DNA from: Botryosphaeria dothidea
Lineage: Eukaryota > Ascomycota > Dothideomycetes > Botryosphaeriales > Botryosphaeriaceae
Assembly: GCA_011503125.2 (NCBI GenBank)
Contig: WWBZ02000002.1
Coordinates: 1,054,001-1,118,000, forward strand
DNA: 64,000 nucleotides
Direction: 5' to 3'
How positions within the stretch are numbered: position 1 is the stretch's first letter; each line of letters begins with the position of its first letter. The notes beneath the pieces are model-generated. The model was not told the DNA's origin and made no database searches. It saw nothing but the letters and a program-made list of their open reading frames with translations. Position numbers and translations under genes: made by a program. Below, piece by piece: positions 34,539 through 46,850 of this stretch.

Positions 34539-36654
34539 TTCTCCGAAAGGAAAGAGAGCCTCGGGCGGGCGAGAGTCGTCGGTTGCTGGTGCTGAAATGA
34601 CGGAGCGACGTTTGTCGGCGGTTGGAAGTGCCGACAGATGCCACATGCCAGGGTGCCAAGTCCACTTTAGACTAGCTGCATTTTCCTGACTAAGCGCTTC
34701 CCACGTGCTAGCTTTCCACCCACGCGTCACCTCTCCGCCGCTGCCTTACGCGCTCCCCACGTCGAGCGTTTCCGCCTCCATGCCGGTCTCCGTCTTACGG
34801 CATCTTCCTGCCGACGTCACACACGGGTGTGCCGTGTCCAGCAGTTGCCGGCCTGCCGCACGTTGACCCGGCTCGTATGAATCCTTACCCAAAATTCTGC
34901 GAACAATTGCCGATGCCTGATTGCTAAGTATGTGACAATTTGTTTCTCCATCCAGCGCGGCCGTAGAGCACCACGAACAGATGAAGTAGGTACTTCAGGG
35001 GTCTCTATTTTTGCTCCTATCCGGAACGGAGGGCCCGTGATCAGCGAGAAGATTCCAACGCTGGTGATCACCATATGGTGGATGCGTTCTGGTGCACTGC
35101 ACGGTGGATGATCAGCCCGCGGTCACGGCGAATTTTCCTACTCCTTTCATTATTACTACCAACTGCGGGACCACTCGGCTTCGCCAGTGCCCGCGCTGTT
35201 CTGCACCGGAGAAACCAGTGCCCTGCAATCCTCCTGCTCGGAGCCTTTAGTCAGATTATGCATAGATTGAACCACGTCAATGAAGCTGGATGCGGTGCCA
35301 GGCCTTGTTTCGGCCGAAGGACCGTGCAGATCGGTGGGAGATGTGCCAACGCCCTATACAGTGGTCTGCGACAAGCGAAGACGAATGGGGACGGAAGGCA
35401 ATGAATGGAGCTCCACCGCGGGCTCGCCGCAGGGCAAGCATCGACCGCGTTTACGCAATGCGGCTAGTCGCACCGGCGGAGATCTGCGTGAATCTGAATC
35501 GCGTGGAGAGACGAGCAGGCAGCGAGGGTCGAGAGAAACGCAGCAATTGTGCAGAGTGTGGGAGCAGCGAAAGGGGCGGCGGCAGGGTGGAGAGCTAAGT
35601 AGCCAGCGGTCAGGACGTTTTCAGCCACAGGCCGGCGGTACGAGGCGTGGCAGCGGCCGTATCGCTTCGCAGTGCATTTCGGCTCTCGGCAGCACGCGTC
35701 AGGCTGTCCATAATTTCTGGCAGTATCAAGCGGAGGAGCAGCGCAGGAACAGGGCGTGGACAAATGGCCCAGCGACAAGTGGTCGACCGGTGGCGTTGCC
35801 GGAGCAGAGCCAGTGGAGTTGGATCAGCGGCGGGTGGGATGCGTCGTATAGCTGGAGGGAGGGTATTATTACTGTTCTCGCGCGTCGGGCCGGGCAGCGT
35901 AGCATGGCAAGCTCCCGAGCAAGTTGAGGAATAAAGGCTCCCATCAGCGGGAGAGCGCGCCAATCAGCGGCGGCAGAAGTAGACTTGGAACGGGAAGGCT
36001 GCAGAGAACCGGCGTGCGGACGTCTCAAGTGCGCATCAATCAGGGCAGAAGACACCAAAATAGCAGCCCGAGCACTGCCACTGCACGACGCGCTAGCACG
36101 AGATCAGCGTGAGCGAATGGTGCTGCCGACCCGGAGCGGGTGCCCGTTATTACTGCTGCCACCCCTCGTCGTTCTCCAGGTTTGCGATCCATGACGCTGC
36201 CTGCCTGCTACCGCCGCCGCCGCCGCCGTCGCCTGTCGTCCTCACACGCTCGCTCGCGCTGCCTCCAGTCCGTTCGCTCGCCCGCCCGACGCGCCCTCGA
36301 CTCCGCCCGCGCCCTCGACCACCACCACCACCACCACCGAGACGCCCTCGCCAGTGCCCGGCCGACGTGGCATGATCAGCTCGCCCGCCTTCCCCGCGCG
36401 TCACTAAGTCCAACCAGGCTCTTGGCCTCTCGCTCGCCCGCCGCCCGCCGCCTCCCCTGTCCTCCTCGGTGTTTCGCCTTGACAAGCATCTTCGCTGCCT
36501 CCGCCAAACCGCCGGCCGTCTGATCTGCGCAGCCACTACGGCTGACGTCGACGTCCGCCAGCTGCGCTGCACTTGGATGGAAGCTCCCCACGCTCCGCCG
36601 TCGCAATCACATCATGAGCTCGCCAAACACCGCGTAGGCCCGACCTCCGCCGCC
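34539..36654. promoter_or_regulatory. 2.1-kb divergent region, Zn2Cys6 factor / TRP-like gene
   Basis: A long shared upstream region. From about 36130 to 36650 it is strongly pyrimidine-rich, a typical fungal leader, with a (CCA)n run at 36318-36338. Open frames around 35280-35960 overlap on both strands and have arginine-rich, low-information translations; I treat them as chance. Confidence 0.5.
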
Positions 36655-39600
36655 ATGGACCTACCCCGGCCACACGGCCCCGCGCCCTGGAGGAAAAGCC
36701 ATCGCCCGCGGCGGAAGATGCTGTTGCCAAACCCTTCCGTCACCGCTCTGTCCCTCCTGTTGGCATTCGCCCTGTTCTTGTCGACCGCCAGCGCAGCCTT
36801 CATCCGCTTCGAGAACTGCCTCGACCCCAGCATCGTGCACTCCGACCCGAAGCAACTACAATTCACGCCCTACTTCTTCAGCGCCCGCTTCAATACCTCC
36901 GCCGAGAGCCATAACCTAAACATAACAATTTATGGAAATGTGTCGGGTCAGGCAACACAAGGCACCCTTCCGGCCTGGGACGACACGTCATACTGGATCA
37001 ACCCCAACGAGACATTTGGCAAGATTGTGGATTTGAGCACCTCCAACAACAAGTATTCCACCCTTTTCTCCAAGGCCCAGGTCGTTACCTACACGCCCTG
37101 GCAGGCGGATCCTGCACGCTTTTGCGAATCTGTCGTGAACACCACCTGTCCCATAGCGCCGGCCTTTAATGGAAACCGCTACGACCCTTACAGTCTGCCC
37201 GCATTCACCGTGGCGAATGATTTCTACAGCACCTACGCCTTTACCACTCTGGCAACGACAGTACGCGTGCAATCTGGAGACGCTGGAGCACCCGATCTGG
37301 CCTGCGTTTCGGCAAACATCACCCCTGATCTGGGAAGCACCATCTCTGGTGCGCTTCGCTATCTGCCTGCTGCGATTCTGGCTTCGGTTGCCGCAGCCAC
37401 CATTTTCGCGGCTATCTTCAGTCCTTGGGGTTCTTCAGATCCGTTTAGGTGGACAAGCAACTATGGCCGTGATGAGGACCTGCTACGCCTGGTTACCCCG
37501 GGGTTTGGAGACTGCTTAGCGTACATCCAGTTCATCGTTCTCGCAGGAAGTCTCAATTTGAATTACCCAGGATTCTACCAACCGGTAGTCAGCAAAGCAG
37601 CCTGGGCAACGCTCCTGTTTAATGAGAGTTTTGTGACCGGAAACAACGTTACCTATGACAGCCTCATGGATGGGATGTATGTTGTCAACGGGACCTATGG
37701 CTTGTCCAGACTGGCAGAATTGATTGGCATTGCGAAGGACCAGGACATTTGGGCTACCATGGCTGTCTGGTACTTGGGTATCACCGTTGGAGCAGTGCTT
37801 CTGTGTCAGCTATGTTTTCTGCTGCGCTGGGCCTACCGGTTTCTATCAAATATCCAAGAAGAGGACTTGCGCAGCAAAAACCTTCCTTTCTCTACTGGCG
37901 TTGTTGTTCGCATGACTTTCAACTTTTTCCTCTTGCCAATTATTGCCATATCCTTTTTCCAGATGGTTGTGGCGGATGAATCACCTGCGTCTGTGGTTGC
38001 GATGGCCGTCCTACTTTTAGTTGCGGTAATGGGTCTTGCAGGATGGATTTTCCGACTAATTTTCACGACCAAGCCGCGTGCGCACCTTTTCGACGATCTT
38101 CCGACAGTTCTTACGTACGGGCCTCTCTACAACACCTACTCTGATGATGCGGCTCCTTTTGCGTTTATTCCGGTCTTACTTGCCTTCATCCGTGGCGTGG
38201 CGATAGGTGCGATACAACCGTCCGGAATTGCTCAAATCATCATCTTGGCCATCTGCGAGGTTATCTACATTCTCACATTACACGCTTTCCGACCTTTCCA
38301 GGCCCCGACCTCCATGAATGCGTATCATACCTTCTTTTCGATAATCAGGCTCATTACGACACTTCTCAGCGTGGCTTTTGTACCTAACCTTGGTGTTTCG
38401 GAAGACTCCAAAGGATGGATTGGCTACGTGAACCTCCTCCTCCACGGTATTGTGCTGGTCTTTGGATTTTTCTTGAACTCGCTGCAGACAGTCATCGAAG
38501 TCATTGCCAGAATGGCGGGTGCCGGCGATGCAAGAGGAGGGCTTACGAAGGTCTTCGGAAAGAGACAGCTGCAACGCCGAACGCATCGCCGCCAGCAGCG
38601 AAGCAGTCTTAACTCAAATGCTGCTATGCTCGCGGCGGACCGGGAGTCTAAATTGGGAAGTCGATCACGGAGCTTGTCCGCTAGCTCGGCTGTGTTGCTT
38701 AATCGTCCACCTGGAATGGATAGCCGCATGAGCGGCGGCTTCGAAAACTTTAGCTCAGGTGGGGAAATGAGCAACTATGGCGGCACGAGCCCGGAACCTG
38801 GAACACCCGGCGGTTCTGCGACCCCTTATACCTTCCTTCCAAGTGGCAGTGCATCAGCCGGCACTGGGTCACGAAGACCGACCCTTGGATCCCGTGGTCT
38901 AGACACTCAAGATCCTTACTACCGACCACCACGAGTGAAAAGAGCAGCACCGGAAGCCTACGTCCCGGGTGCCCGTAGCAGGCAATCGGTGGGCAGTGGC
39001 GACTGGGCAAACAAACCTTACGACGACCCTAATGATACTGGAGATGTCGGTGAAGCAGCATCGTTTTCTCCCAACCGAAACAGCATCACACCGGCCTACT
39101 TGAGGACTCACAGGGATGATTCGGATCCGGACATATTAGGACCCAGAAGACCCCGGACAGATTATGCGGTCAGAGAATCTGATTTCTACTACGGTGTCAC
39201 TCGAGGACCGCCCCTGGCTGAAGGACAACCAACTCGCAAACTGAAGACAGGACCCGCAGATCCTATGGGACCTGTAGCGTCAGCAGGTGGCTGGTTGAAG
39301 GGGTTATTTGGTGGCAAGCGAAAGGAAAAGGGCAAGGGATTTGAGGTAGTCCGGAGTACGAGAGCGCCTCAGTTGTTGGCGCTTGAGGAGGATGACGAGC
39401 ATCCGCCAGAGGCTCATCATGAGCCTTATCGCGACAATCCTGACGTGGAGGCAGGCACAAGACGTGAGTCTGCTTCTACAGACAGTTCGGTGAACGACGT
39501 GGAACAGATGGCTCGACGGGGATCGGAATCAGATTCAAGCAGTGAGGACGAACAACTCACCAGTGATGATGGGGATTCGTTTGAGTCGGAGAGACAACAG

Positions 39601-40131
39601 GTGTCGGAAGTACCACCTTCATTAGGACCCATCGAGACAGGAGGAGGTATTGAGCTGCCAAGTCGAGTAGGATCCAAGGCCAGCTCGAAGGTTTCGAGGA
39701 TGGGCTCATTACGAAGAGCACCCAGCATCCCTCGAAAAAGTTCCAGGCGAAAATCTGGAAATGAGGCATCATTCACGGAAAGCTCACGGCTATCGACGAT
39801 TGAACAAGGACAACCGGCAGACCACTATTTGCGGCCGACAACGCAAGATGTACCACGTCTTCCGTTCGGATCTTCTGAACCGTCACCATCACCAGAGCGA
39901 TCAGCAGCGTCAAGCGTGCGAGGGGATGGCTCTGGGGTAGCAGAGAAAGGTGGAACGATAACAAGGAGCACATCTGATGGGGAGCGGCCATTGAGCACGG
40001 GGTTTGTGCATCAGCACAAAATGTCAGAGCACATCCAGCCGGGTTTCTCCGACTCAGCGCATTTGGGGAGCCAGGCCGAATTTGTTCAGGACCCGTTAGG
40101 CAGTCGCAGCAGTCGGCGTAGCGAGGACTAA
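36655..40131 (+). CDS. TRP-like / Flc-family multispanning membrane protein
   Basis: Single exon, 1158 aa. The start was chosen at an ATG in a perfect CCGCCATGG context. Residues about 22-47 are a signal-anchor (TALSLLLAFALFLSTASA). An N-terminal luminal ML-like domain follows, with paired cysteines and several N-x-S/T sites (FENCLDPS, NTSAESHNLNITI, CESVVNTTCP). About nine hydrophobic helices follow to residue about 610, including YLPAAILASVAAATIFAAI and FFLLPIIAISFFQMVV. This is the architecture of the fungal Flc/TRP-like family (yeast Flc1-3 and YOR365C, fission yeast Pkd2), implicated in calcium, FAD or cell-wall homeostasis at ER, vacuole or plasma membrane. The last 500 residues are a cytosolic Ser/Arg/Glu-rich disordered tail with many potential phosphosites. 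Confidence 0.9.
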   Translation: MDLPRPHGPAPWRKSHRPRRKMLLPNPSVTALSLLLAFALFLSTASAAFIRFENCLDPSIVHSDPKQLQFTPYFFSARFNTSAESHNLNITIYGNVSGQATQGTLPAWDDTSYWINPNETFGKIVDLSTSNNKYSTLFSKAQVVTYTPWQADPARFCESVVNTTCPIAPAFNGNRYDPYSLPAFTVANDFYSTYAFTTLATTVRVQSGDAGAPDLACVSANITPDLGSTISGALRYLPAAILASVAAATIFAAIFSPWGSSDPFRWTSNYGRDEDLLRLVTPGFGDCLAYIQFIVLAGSLNLNYPGFYQPVVSKAAWATLLFNESFVTGNNVTYDSLMDGMYVVNGTYGLSRLAELIGIAKDQDIWATMAVWYLGITVGAVLLCQLCFLLRWAYRFLSNIQEEDLRSKNLPFSTGVVVRMTFNFFLLPIIAISFFQMVVADESPASVVAMAVLLLVAVMGLAGWIFRLIFTTKPRAHLFDDLPTVLTYGPLYNTYSDDAAPFAFIPVLLAFIRGVAIGAIQPSGIAQIIILAICEVIYILTLHAFRPFQAPTSMNAYHTFFSIIRLITTLLSVAFVPNLGVSEDSKGWIGYVNLLLHGIVLVFGFFLNSLQTVIEVIARMAGAGDARGGLTKVFGKRQLQRRTHRRQQRSSLNSNAAMLAADRESKLGSRSRSLSASSAVLLNRPPGMDSRMSGGFENFSSGGEMSNYGGTSPEPGTPGGSATPYTFLPSGSASAGTGSRRPTLGSRGLDTQDPYYRPPRVKRAAPEAYVPGARSRQSVGSGDWANKPYDDPNDTGDVGEAASFSPNRNSITPAYLRTHRDDSDPDILGPRRPRTDYAVRESDFYYGVTRGPPLAEGQPTRKLKTGPADPMGPVASAGGWLKGLFGGKRKEKGKGFEVVRSTRAPQLLALEEDDEHPPEAHHEPYRDNPDVEAGTRRESASTDSSVNDVEQMARRGSESDSSSEDEQLTSDDGDSFESERQQVSEVPPSLGPIETGGGIELPSRVGSKASSKVSRMGSLRRAPSIPRKSSRRKSGNEASFTESSRLSTIEQGQPADHYLRPTTQDVPRLPFGSSEPSPSPERSAASSVRGDGSGVAEKGGTITRSTSDGERPLSTGFVHQHKMSEHIQPGFSDSAHLGSQAEFVQDPLGSRSSRRSED

Positions 40132-40783
40132 TTTCGATTCTCTGTGTATCTTGCAAGCATCAACCTTTTAGTTTGCGGTGGGCGGAGTGAAGTGTAAAAA
40201 AAAAAGGACATTTTGGGTGGCGGAACAGGACATATAGCGACAGGAGTTTGGCGGAGGGTACACGTGCATATTTGCTGTAATAATTAGCAGTAGCGATAGG
40301 AAGCGAACCACGTAATTCAGTAGTACAATATGGCACGGACGGTATTGGTTACCTGACGTGGAGCGGCGATGTACAGCCACGACTTTGGCGGCGACGACAC
40401 GGCTGAGGCGATAAGAGCCCTACGTTATCGGTCGGCATCCGTTCCGCTCGCATGACAATCCACCACCCACCCGTACCCGCGCCCGCGCCCGCACCCGCAC
40501 TGCTACCGCCGCGCCGCCAGCCCTCACCGCAGCTGTGCCCTGGCTGCAACCGCACACGCGAGCCGGTAGCTCTGCCCCATCACCACCTGTCACCTCGCGC
40601 TCTACCGAGCTCTCACTAAGCAGTCGAGCACGCGATCGATCGCCGAGCTCGCACATCTGCCCGCCCGACCGATACCCGTGAGCTGTGTGATGGCAGCTTC
40701 ATGCAAACGCCCATAACCCACCCACCCACCCACCTGACCTTTGCCTGCCTCACCCTTCGCTCGCCGCGAGCTACTTTGCGTTC
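40132..40783. other. intergenic, promoter of FYVE-RING gene
   Basis: Pyrimidine-rich and GC-rich. It carries CCGCGCCCG-type and CCCA-type short repeats (40470-40500 and 40717-40734). No gene is seen. Confidence 0.45.
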
Positions 40784-42692
40784 ATGGACAGACCTTCACT
40801 TCCGCCGCCGTCGTTCTCTGCTAGCACCTCCGCCATTCCCCGCCAGTCCATCTCCTCCGCCGACACCTCCGCCGCCGCGGCGAACCCCTCGCCTCTGCAG
40901 CGCGGATACAGCGACGGCGCCACCGCCCCTTCAGCTCTACTTCCAGACAGAGATACCTTTTTGAGAGAACATAGTGTAGGCGGTGATACTGCACCGCGAA
41001 CTGAGAGAAATGCGGGCTCAACCGGCTTGAGGCAGCCTGGTGACTCCGCCGTGGTTGATAGGAAGAGGCGCCTTACTACGCCGGAAAATCCCGAGAGGAG
41101 AGGCGGGTATCGATCCTCTACTGGGGAGGGCTCGTCTCAGGCGACTGCAATCGATCTCACTCGCAGCCCTGACGGCAGCATCAGTAGTGTTGCAAGACGA
41201 GACAGCGATATTATGATCCCGCAGTGGCAGCCTGATTCGGATGTCGCTCAATGCCCTGTTTGCGGCACCCAATTCAGCTTTTGGTATAGAAAACACCATT
41301 GCCGGTACGGTTCTCTCACATTAACTTCGTTCCGTCTCGGCTCCCTAATTGTTGTTCTACAGGAAATGCGGCCGCGTGGTTTGCGCCAACTGCTCGCCAC
41401 ATCGCATTACCATTCCACGTCAATACATCGTGCGAGCCCCGGAGGAGCTGAGATTGTCTAGGGCGGGCCTCATAGATTTAATTGGCGAAGATGACCCCTC
41501 AGCTTCTCGCTTTGATCTCTACTTCAACCCCGCCTTGGGAGGTGGGGAAGAGGTTCGAGTCTGCAATCCTGTGGGTACCCTAATATTCCGACCCAAATTT
41601 GGGCTGCCACTGATATCTCCATTTAGTGTGTGCCTGATCCAAACTTGAGCCCTCCACCACGACATGCATCATCGCAGTTTCCCAACTTCGACTCCAGCGG
41701 CTTCCACGATCAATTCGGACAGCACAGATACTCACCCCTTCAGACACCTGGCAGATCACGAAACATGACATACGACAGCTCTCACGCATACGGAAATCGG
41801 CAATATTCGCATCACCGGCAATCTAGGAGCGACGTCAGCCAGCACTCGACAGATCCATTCCGCAGTGCACGCGTGAGTTTCCAGAACAGCACTTCGGTGT
41901 CAGATCTTCTTCCTCCGCCGCCACATCCTATAAACGCCGGCTCACGCCCGAGCCCTGGAGGAACCCAGCCATTCCCGCAGTACCAATCCCACCCATCCGC
42001 AGCGTTCCCTCACTTCTCGCACCACATGCGTCCGAGCCGGTCCTCCAGTGCGTCGTCGACCTCGCAGCAGCCCACGCGGTATAGACCGATCGACACAACA
42101 ACACCACCTTACCCGCCATCCATCCATCCGCCACGCCGACAGATACCTGAAGAAGACGAGTGCCCAGTCTGCCACGAGGAACTTCCCCCGAAGGGACCAG
42201 ACGGAAGTACCGTCGTGCGGGAACAGCACGTCGCAGAATGCATCGCCGCCAACTTCGCTGGTCCATCCAGCCAATCCCGCACCTCCACGCCCTCGGCTGC
42301 TGTCGATGCTGCGGTGGCAGCCAATGCCGCGCACCCTAGTGACGCAGGTGGAGTTGTCTCCACGCCAACTCCGCCGGTGGCTGAGAGCTCGCGGCGCCGC
42401 AGACACACGCAGGGCATGCTCAGGTACAGGGCTACCGAGAAGGACTGCCTCGACGAGACGGGCAATCCGCAGGAATGCATCATCTGCTTCGAGGACTTTA
42501 AGGAAGGCGATGAGATGGGCCGGCTGGAGTGTTTCTGCAAGTTCCACAGGGTAAGTCAACGTCTCACTTCCCCTCATAGGACGTCGCTCTCTGACACGCT
42601 TCACACAGTCATGTATCCGGCAATGGTGGGACACCAAGGGCGACGGATCTTGCCCCACTCATCAAGGTGGTTTCGTACTAGGCGGTTCATGA
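40784..42692 (+). CDS. pib1: FYVE-RING E3 ubiquitin ligase, Pib1-like
   Basis: Four exons (40784-41304, 41363-41570, 41627-42550, 42609-42692) encode 578 aa. The FYVE domain at about 150-200 has the WQPD, RKHHCR (completed across intron 1) and RVVC motifs that bind PI3P on endosomes. The C-terminal RING starts ECIICFEDF and continues CFCKFHRSCIRQWW and CPTH across the last intron. FYVE plus RING is the architecture of yeast Pib1, an endosomal/vacuolar E3. Between them lie Gln/Ser/Pro-rich linkers and an additional CPVC ... HVAEC motif near 420, which looks like a UBZ-type zinc finger. The protein is about twice the length of yeast Pib1 because of these linkers. The stop at 42690-42692 follows GGFVLGGS; an unseen extra 3' exon is possible. 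Confidence 0.85.
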
Positions 42693-43235
42693 AGACATGG
42701 CGCATCGACGCAATCAGATTCCCCCCTCTCACAGGCTTGTTCTGCTTTTTACATCGTCACGGTCATATTGGTATGTATTTTTGCTCTCTTCATTGCGGTC
42801 GTTCCCTCCTGTTTTTCCTTGATTGTGCATTTGCAGCGTGGCGTTGGAACTCTAGACATGGCGCTTCACACCCCTTTCATATGGTAGCTATCATCCAGGA
42901 TTTACACACGAATGGAATTCCCCTCTTATATGGGATTTCGGCACTCTCTGTTTTCTCTCTCTCTCTCTCTCTCTATGCAATCACAGATTCAATACGTAGG
43001 CATGTGTCATTTCAATAAATAGATTAGGGAAAATCGTTGAAATGGGAGGGGAGAATATTATTTTTCTTTTCCTTGCTCATTCTGAGCTTTACCGTCGGCA
43101 GTATTGGAATGAACAGACGTAGCTGTCAATTTGTTTCTCTGCTTATTCCGATCCAAAGATCATTCCTCCTGTGATCCTACGTGGCCTAGAAGAGAGAAAA
43201 GGCCATCTATCCTCCGCCCTCAAGCACTCGTTCGA
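42693..43235. other. convergent intergenic with (CT)n
   Basis: 3' flanks of two convergent genes. It contains a (CT)n microsatellite at 42954-42974 and T-rich stretches. Nothing else is seen. Confidence 0.5.
42954..42974. repeat. (CT)n microsatellite
   Basis: About ten uninterrupted CT units, ended by CTATG. Confidence 0.9.
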
Positions 43236-46200
43236 TTAAAACGGCAGATCCACCGGCACGGCCTCCCTGCTCACCAACCGAATCGGCTCCGTCCTGAGAC
43301 GCCTGTTGTACGTGTCCACCTTGGTGATGCGCACCTCCCAGCGATCGCCGATCTCGGGCTGCTCGTCGATGCCCACCTCGCTGGGGTAGGCCATGTCGAG
43401 ATCGAAGCTGTAGTCCTGCCAGAGCACGGCGACGCGCCTGATGGCGTCGGTGGCGATGGAGAAGACGGTGACCTCGAACGTGTCGGGCAGGGCGGCCTCG
43501 CCGTAGTAGAAGGCGCGGAAGAAGAGCTGGGCGAGCCAGAAGGCCTGCGAGTGGCGCTTGGTCTTGGAGATGAGGCGCTCGCGCGGCGCGAGGCGGGCGA
43601 TGATGGCGTCGACCTCCTTCTTGGAGAAGGCGAGGAAGTCGTGCTTGACGCTCGACCCGCGGCCGTCGGCGAGCGAGTAGCCGAGCTCCGCTTCTTTGCG
43701 GAGGGTGGATTCGATCTGCCAGTGCAGGAGCATGTCGCCGTAGCGGCGCAGCGGGGAGGTGAGCTTCGCGTACTGCTTGACACCGAGGACGGCGTGGGGC
43801 AGGGGCGTGGTGGAGGTGACGCTGCCGCCGGCGTGTTTGAGGTAGTTGAAGGCGATCTTGGTGGGCGGGTTGCCGCGCTCGTCGAGGTTGGGTAGGATGT
43901 ATTTCTGCTTGTATTCTTCGATCGAGATCATTTCCGGGGGAGCGAGCGTGCCGCGGTAGATGGTGGGTATGTTGCGCTTCTTGCACCACAGCGCACCCAC
44001 CTCGCCCGCAAGCAACATCATCTCGCGGACCATGAGATCGGACCCGGTGCCTGCCGGCTGGAACCACGATTTTGTGGGGATGGCATCCAGCTTGATGACC
44101 GGGTCGCCTTCGGTGTAGCGGGCCACGCGGCGGGACGGATGCGACCAGGGAAGGCCGGGTCGGCTGTAGTCGTGGTAGACGGACAGATCCGGGTAGTTCT
44201 GGTTCCAAAAGATACCGCCGGCCTCCGTTCTGCGCATCTGACGGGCGAGACCCAGCTCGTGCAGCTTCTGGAGGTCTTTCTTCTCCTGTCCGCTCAACTC
44301 GTAAACTTCCCGCATGCGGCGCTTCGGAATCGCGGGGACGTTTCCGCCAACAATGACGGTGAGCTCGGCATTTTCCTCGCTTACCTCGGCGGCCGACGGG
44401 TCGACAACCTTCTGCAGCGTTTGTGGGGTTATGGGGACGAAGTTGCGTATCATTCCCGACTGGATCTTGTCATCAACCACCTCTCCCTTCTCGTTGAGGC
44501 GGATACTGATTGTCAGACATGGTCGGTCTGGACCAAGACTGAGGCGTTCGTCGGATAGCCATTTCGGCAGCATCGAGTAGGTCCGTTCGGGCATGTAAAT
44601 GGACTCGGTGAGATGAGCAGCCATCTTCGATACTAGATGACCCTTGGGGAGAAAAGCTGTAGGATTTGCGATATGGACGTGGACCCAGTGATCTGTGCTG
44701 TCAGGGATCGATTCCACCGAGACGCCATCGTCAATCTCTTCAGCGCCGGCCGAATCCACGCAGAACACCGGCATATCTCCCCAGTCTTTTCTGAGATCGG
44801 CCATCCAATCCTTGAGGGTCATGGTCTTCCGATCAGAACCCATTTTGACTAGAGCCACATACATTTGCTCCAGCTGTCGTGAGTGTGAGGCTGTTGGCAG
44901 AAGAAGATGTGGATCGAACTTTGTCCTGTTCTCGTGTGGAGGGATGACGCCTATCTCCTGGAGGAACGTGAAGCCAATAACATAATCCAACTCTTGGTCC
45001 TTGTATCTATCCATTGCCCGCAGGACCACTGGGGGGAGAGCTCCAACCCGATGAGAGTTAATGAACATGCTAGACATCGACCAGGCATCCATAAATCGAA
45101 TAAGGACTGCATCGGATTCGGTAAATTCGAGAGATTTGAAATCCTCCATGGCACTTTTATCCGGAGTGATCTCATTTCGGACTTTGCTGATCCCGATTCG
45201 ACCATGCGGAGTGTAGTCACGCATATTACGACTTTGATCTATGAGTTTCCTGCACTTTTGGATAAACTTCCGGACATTTGCAGCCCCTTGAGATTCCTGA
45301 GCCTCTTGATCGGGCCCTCCCCCGGATTGTATTGACTTCGTGAGATTCTTCACTGCTCCATTGCTGAAGGTGCCGGCGCGGCGAGCCACCTCTTCCTGGA
45401 AGTCGCGGATCCAAGACTGAGCGAGCTCCATTCGCTCTTTAAATTCAAGAGGCATGATCTGAAAGACGCTTGTTTCTCTGTGGCTACGATTGTCGGCGTG
45501 GAATCCCATGGGTTGGCGAAGAAGTGCCTTGCGGACAGCGTACATTGTGCTGACCGGAGGATTCCTCATCCGCAGGAGTGTCTCGGTGATCTTGGACAAA
45601 GTACCAAAACGAAGATCAGTTTGGTGGGCGAGTTTTTCGTGAGCGCGGTCCAGAACTGATGCGTGGCGGCGATAGGCTGCATCTGCATCTTCGGTGAAGG
45701 TTTTGAGTTTCTTTAGCACTGGTACGGCGACTTCACGGGGAGCATTGATATCAATGATTTGCATGGAATCCAAAAGTTCGTCTGTGACTTCGCCCTTGGG
45801 AAGGTAGGGGATGATGGGTTGCAGAAGGGCAGGATCAATGAAGCCCGAGACGGAAAACTGAATCTGCTTGACTTTGCGGTGAAACCATTTGCCGTCTAAG
45901 CTGTAGAATTGGCCTTGCGTACCATATTGTGCAATAAAGACAGCAATGAGGGGCTCGCGTTCGGTTTTGAAGCTAGACGACTGTCAGTATACTTGTAGAG
46001 GGCAGTGGGCGCAGCACACGTACCTGATCTCGACCAGATCACCAACCTGTAATATCTTCTCACTTAAGTCATCGTACATGTCTTCCTGGTCGCGGAAAGC
46101 GGCCGTGTTCTGATGTTCGTCGTCATCGTCATCATCCCGGGATTTTATATCACGGATATCGTTTGGTGGGCCAAGTCGGGTGAGGTTCTCAGAGAGACCA

Positions 46201-46850
46201 CTAGCATAGGCCTCGATGCCCAGTTCATCGAGCAGCTCCTTATTTGGTGTGCCAAACTGTTCCTGCCATCGCTGTAGATATTCCTTAGTTGTGAGGTTGG
46301 GAGGCCTCTCAGCTGTCATTGTGGCTAGGTCCTGTGATGTGATGAAGGATGCGGCGGCGGCTTGTTCTCTCAACTAAAAGTCTGTGAGAAAGAGGCTTGA
46401 GATCAGTTTTGGCGACTTGCAAAGGCTTACTCTGATTGAGGTATGGAAAGATCGTCTAGATCCCGGAGCGTCATGTATGCTCGAACGGGCAAGGCGATTG
46501 AGTGCGGCCTGGTGCTCGTTCGCCTGCCGCCGGTGCTGGTCGATCACCTGCGCAAGTAACTGCTTCTCATCTTTGTGGTATTCTTCAATCGCTGTATTCT
46601 TTTTCGGCAATGCTTTGCGCGGCTTCTCGGGAGACTTGAGATTCCTGGGCTCTTCCTTGATACCATGCGGAGGGATGTCGACGAACGTATATCGTATGGC
46701 GCGGGAAGAGCGTGGCGAGCTTTCCGGCGGCGATGAAGTAGTGGAAAGCTGGCGGCGCTGAGCGAGGAGGCAGGTCCAGCAGAGACTGGAGAATTCGGGA
46801 GAGCGTGAGGCTTGTGAGCGCCTGGCGAGAGCGGCGGCCGAACGCATCAT
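43236..46850 (-). CDS. cyt4: mitochondrial RNase II-family exoribonuclease (CYT-4/Dss1)
   Basis: Three exons (46850-46431, 46373-46024, 45972-43236) encode 1168 aa, close to Neurospora CYT-4. This is the 3'-to-5' exoribonuclease of the mitochondrial degradosome, which works with the Suv3 helicase in RNA turnover and processing. The N-terminus is a basic presequence (MMRSAAALARRSQASRS ... LSTTSS). The RNB catalytic core contains the acidic motif DSAGAEEIDDGVS, then DRPCLTISIRLNEKGE, FWNQNYPDLSVYHDY and YAKLTSPLRRYGDMLLH, with an S1-like C-terminus. The exon 2/3 junction was placed at TCTAG because only this acceptor restores the conserved SFKTEREPLIAVF segment. A poly-Asp run (SRDDDDDDEH) lies in exon 2. 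Divergent from cnxG. Confidence 0.95.

Noticed and set aside
35064..36523. Several GC-rich frames in the Zn2Cys6/TRP-like divergent region
   Set aside because: Low-information Arg/Ser/Pro translations in promoter and leader DNA; mutually overlapping.
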